NCBI GenBank assembly: GCA_040221975.1
Contig: JAVJWR010000023.1
Span: forward strand, 62,001-126,000
Length of the DNA stretch: 64,000 nucleotides
Origin: Haliea sp040221975
Lineage (GTDB): Bacteria > Pseudomonadota > Gammaproteobacteria > Pseudomonadales > Halieaceae
Direction of reading: 5' to 3'
The notes under the pieces are model-generated. The model was not told the origin of the DNA. It made no database searches and was given only the letters and a program-made list of their open reading frames with translations. The position numbers and the translations under genes are program-made. Shown here piece after piece: positions 61,547 through 64,000 of the stretch. How positions within the stretch are numbered: position 1 is the stretch's first letter; every line of letters starts with the position of its first letter.

Positions 61547-62572
61547 ATGACGGTATCCCTGCCAACATTGCCTGCCAGCATGCGTGCGATGGTGCTGGAG
61601 CGTCCCGGTACGGCGCTGGTGCTGCAGGAGCGCCCGCTGCCGGAGCTGCGCGATGACGGCCAGGTACTGCTGCGGGTACGGGCCTGTGGCGTTTGCCGCA
61701 CCGACCTGCACCTGGTCGATGGCGAACTCCCCGACCCGCTGCTGCCGGTAATTCCAGGCCACCAGATCGTGGGGGAGGTGGTGGCGACAGGCGCCGGCGT
61801 AAACCGGTTTCAGCTGGGCGCCAGGGTTGGCGTGCCCTGGCTGGGCTCTACCGACGGCAGCTGTCGCTTTTGCCTGCGGGGCCAGGAAAATCTGTGTCCG
61901 GAGGCGCGCTTTACCGGCTATACCCTGGACGGAGGCTATGCCGAATATGCGCTCGCGGATGCCCGCTACTGCTTTCCCCTGCCGGCAGCGGCAGAGGATC
62001 TGGCCCTTGCGCCCCTGCTCTGCGCCGGACTGATCGGCTATCGCACCTGGCGCCTGGCGGGGGGAGCCCGGCCGCAAAGGCTGGGCATTTACGGCTTTGG
62101 CGCCGCTGCCCATATCATCACCCAGGTCGCGGTCCACCACGGCCAGCAGGTGTATGCGTTTACCCGTGAAGGGGACCGCGAGGCCCAGGACTTTGCCCGC
62201 AGGCTGGGGGCGGTGTGGGCGGGCAGCAGCAATACCGCGCCCCCCGAGGTGCTCGACGCGGCGATGGTGTTTGCACCCGCGGGCGAGCTCATGGTGACGG
62301 CCCTGGAGCATGTTGACCGCGGCGGCACGGTGGTCAGTGGCGGTATTCACATGAGTGATATCCCGTCCTTTCCCTATCACCTGCTGTGGCAGGAACGAAC
62401 CCTGACTTCCGTGGCCAACCTGACCCGGGAGGATGGGGAAGAGTTCCTGGCGCTGGCAGCCGCGATTCCGGTAAGCACCGAGGTGACCACCTACGCACTG
62501 GAGGACGCCAATCAGGCCCTGGCGGATTTGCGCCAGGGCAACTTTACTGGCGCTGCAGTGCTGCTGGTTTAG
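61547..62572 (+). CDS. Zinc-dependent alcohol dehydrogenase, AdhA-type
   Basis: A 341-residue MDR enzyme. Catalytic zinc ligands in CGVCRTDLH and GHQIVGEV; cofactor motif GIYGFGAAAHI. The structural-zinc set reads TDGSCRFCLRGQENLC, so the first of four Cys is Asp. GGAAGGAG precedes ATG 61547. The substrate is unknown. It stands divergent from msrAB and convergent with the next gene. Confidence 0.88.
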   Translation: MTVSLPTLPASMRAMVLERPGTALVLQERPLPELRDDGQVLLRVRACGVCRTDLHLVDGELPDPLLPVIPGHQIVGEVVATGAGVNRFQLGARVGVPWLGSTDGSCRFCLRGQENLCPEARFTGYTLDGGYAEYALADARYCFPLPAAAEDLALAPLLCAGLIGYRTWRLAGGARPQRLGIYGFGAAAHIITQVAVHHGQQVYAFTREGDREAQDFARRLGAVWAGSSNTAPPEVLDAAMVFAPAGELMVTALEHVDRGGTVVSGGIHMSDIPSFPYHLLWQERTLTSVANLTREDGEEFLALAAAIPVSTEVTTYALEDANQALADLRQGNFTGAAVLLV

Positions 62573-62575
62573 GTG

Positions 62576-64000
62576 CTATTTCAACAGCGAGCCCAGCAGG
62601 CCGCGGAACAGTTTCCTGCCCAGGCTGCTGCCGGCGGCGGAGCCGAGGCTGCGCGCCATGCTTTTGATGAAGGCTTCGCTGGTACTCTGGCGGCGGCTGG
62701 TGCGTTTGTTGCCGGTCCCGGCGCGCTTTGCCAGGACCTCCTCGTCCTTCGCTGCCTGGCGGGCGGCGGTGCGTTCCAGCAGGATTTCATGAGCTGATCT
62801 TGGGTCCACGGCGTCCCGGTACAGGCGCTGGTTGGGGTCGTGGGCGAGAATGGCGGCGCGTTCCCCTGCGCTGGCCGGCCCCATGCGGGAGCTGGGCGGT
62901 CGCACCAGTACCCGTTGCACTGGCGAGGGCACACCCTTGTCCTGCAGAGTGGACACCAGCGCTTCGCCCACGCCCATTTCAGTGATGGCGGTAACGGTGT
63001 CCAGCTCGGGATTTTCGCGGAAAGACTGGGCCGCAATCCGCACCGCCTTCTGATCTTTCGGCGTATAGGCGCGTAGCGCGTGCTGAATGCGGTTGCCGAG
63101 CTGGGCCAGTACCGCGTCGGGGATGTCGCTGGGGCTCTGGCTGATGAAGTAGACGCCGACGCCCTTGGAGCGGATCAGGCGCACCACCTGCTCGATTTTT
63201 TCCAGCAACGCCTTGGGTACGTCGCGAAACAGCAGGTGTGCCTCGTCGAAGAAAAACACCAGGATCGGTTGCTCCGGGTCACCGAGTTCCGGCAGTTCCT
63301 CGAACAGTTCCGACAGCAGCCAGAGCAGGAAGGTGGAATATACGCGGGGGTTCTGGATCAGGGTGTCCGCCGCCAGCAGGTTGATTACCCCGCGGCCGTC
63401 GCGGGTGGTCTGCATGAAGTCCTTGAGCTCCAGCGATGGCTCGCCGAAAAAAACCCGGCCGCCTTCGCGTTCCAGCATCAGCAGGCGCCGCAGTATGGCA
63501 TTGACCGAGGCCCTGGCGACGCCAAAGCCCGGGCCCAGCTCGGCGCTGTGTTCACCCAGGTATTCGAGCGTGGTGCGCAGGTCTGCGAGGTCCACCAGCA
63601 GCAGACCCTCACTGTCGGCAAATTCGAACACCACGGTCATGACACCCTCCTGGGTGTCGTTCAAGTCCAGCAGGCGCGACAGCAGTTGCGGCCCCATTTC
63701 GGTGACGGTGGTGCGTATCGGCGTCCCCAGCTTGCCGAACAGGTCCCAGAAGGCCACCGGAAAACCGCGCTGCCGGTAGTCATCCATGCCGATGAACTGC
63801 ACCCGCTCGTCCACCTTGGGGTGGGGCGTGCCGGCCTGGCTGATGCCGGAGATGTCGCCTTTGACATCGGCCATGAACACCGGGACGCCGAGGTCGGAAA
63901 AACCTTCGGCCAGGCACTGCAGAGTGACGGTCTTGCCGGTTCCCGTCGCACCCGCGATCAGGCCGTGGCGGTTGGCGTAGCGCGGTAGCAGCGACACCTG
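62576..64000 (-). CDS. HerA-type DUF853 ATPase, truncated by window end
   Basis: The C-terminal 475 or so residues of a DUF853/HerA-like ATPase. Walker A is GATGTGKTVTLQ near the present start and Walker B is LVFFFDEAHLLF. Homology runs through LLPRYANRHGLIAG, so the true N-terminus is beyond the window. The end is a Ser/Gly-rich helix. The function is unknown; relatives may translocate DNA or protein. It is convergent with the alcohol dehydrogenase. Confidence 0.88.
   Translation of the reverse strand, partial: QVSLLPRYANRHGLIAGATGTGKTVTLQCLAEGFSDLGVPVFMADVKGDISGISQAGTPHPKVDERVQFIGMDDYRQRGFPVAFWDLFGKLGTPIRTTVTEMGPQLLSRLLDLNDTQEGVMTVVFEFADSEGLLLVDLADLRTTLEYLGEHSAELGPGFGVARASVNAILRRLLMLEREGGRVFFGEPSLELKDFMQTTRDGRGVINLLAADTLIQNPRVYSTFLLWLLSELFEELPELGDPEQPILVFFFDEAHLLFRDVPKALLEKIEQVVRLIRSKGVGVYFISQSPSDIPDAVLAQLGNRIQHALRAYTPKDQKAVRIAAQSFRENPELDTVTAITEMGVGEALVSTLQDKGVPSPVQRVLVRPPSSRMGPASAGERAAILAHDPNQRLYRDAVDPRSAHEILLERTAARQAAKDEEVLAKRAGTGNKRTSRRQSTSEAFIKSMARSLGSAAGSSLGRKLFRGLLGSLLK

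Overview
The window is a piece of a GC-rich chromosome from a marine, aerobic, heterotrophic gammaproteobacterium, most plausibly of the Halieaceae/OM60-NOR5 type. That placement is inference. It rests on the gene repertoire: a psp operon, a PEP-CTERM protein, a glutathione-dependent formaldehyde pathway, CoA- and steroid-like catabolic enzymes, a T_hemolysin operon and bifunctional MsrAB. No rRNA or tRNA gene was found to confirm it.

Layout. Positions 1-9101 hold household and catabolic genes: a DUF442 sulfurtransferase-like end, M20 amidohydrolase, NUDIX, cytochrome b561 and c', a KstD-like flavoprotein, two tandem HupE proteins, an enoyl reductase-like dehydrogenase and a methyltransferase. 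Positions 9563-10231 encode a PEP-CTERM-like secreted protein with a clear terminator. From about 10.27 to 14.25 kb the base composition drops sharply and the content becomes accessory: small orphan genes, a BrnTA toxin-antitoxin pair, a tyrosine recombinase reduced to its catalytic domain, a HigB2/NadS-type pair and an orphan RelE-like protein. These are separated by five copies of a short repeat (core CGCTCCTGG). This cassette-like island is the most unusual stretch of the window. From 14.3 to 31.99 kb the core-like chromosome resumes: a CPA-type antiporter, a DUF6351 lipoprotein, a LysR/omega-aminotransferase pair, an AEC transporter, a CoA transferase, an acyl-CoA dehydrogenase/flavin monooxygenase operon, an aldehyde dehydrogenase/glycerol kinase operon and a lipoprotein amidohydrolase.

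Positions 32.1-36.3 kb hold an RND permease and adaptor. Positions 36.3-40.4 kb hold a second LysR/aminotransferase pair with a succinate-semialdehyde-type dehydrogenase, separated by a minisatellite and a three-stem REP-like palindrome. Then follow pspF and pspABC, the formaldehyde genes adhC-fghA, hydrolases, a fused spore-maturation-like membrane protein, and ppk behind a near-consensus Pho box.

Positions 51.77-59.3 kb form one long, tightly overlapped gene run: T_hemolysin protein, AMP-forming ligase, haem-oxygenase-fold diiron enzyme, SDR, OmpR-type response regulator, histidine kinase, cupredoxin-fold protein, FTR1 permease and a beta-barrel-like protein. It looks like a small-molecule pathway joined to its own two-component regulator and to metal transport. 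A PmrA-type direct repeat lies just upstream of its first gene. The window closes with a transglutaminase, periplasmic MsrAB, a zinc alcohol dehydrogenase and a truncated HerA-type ATPase.
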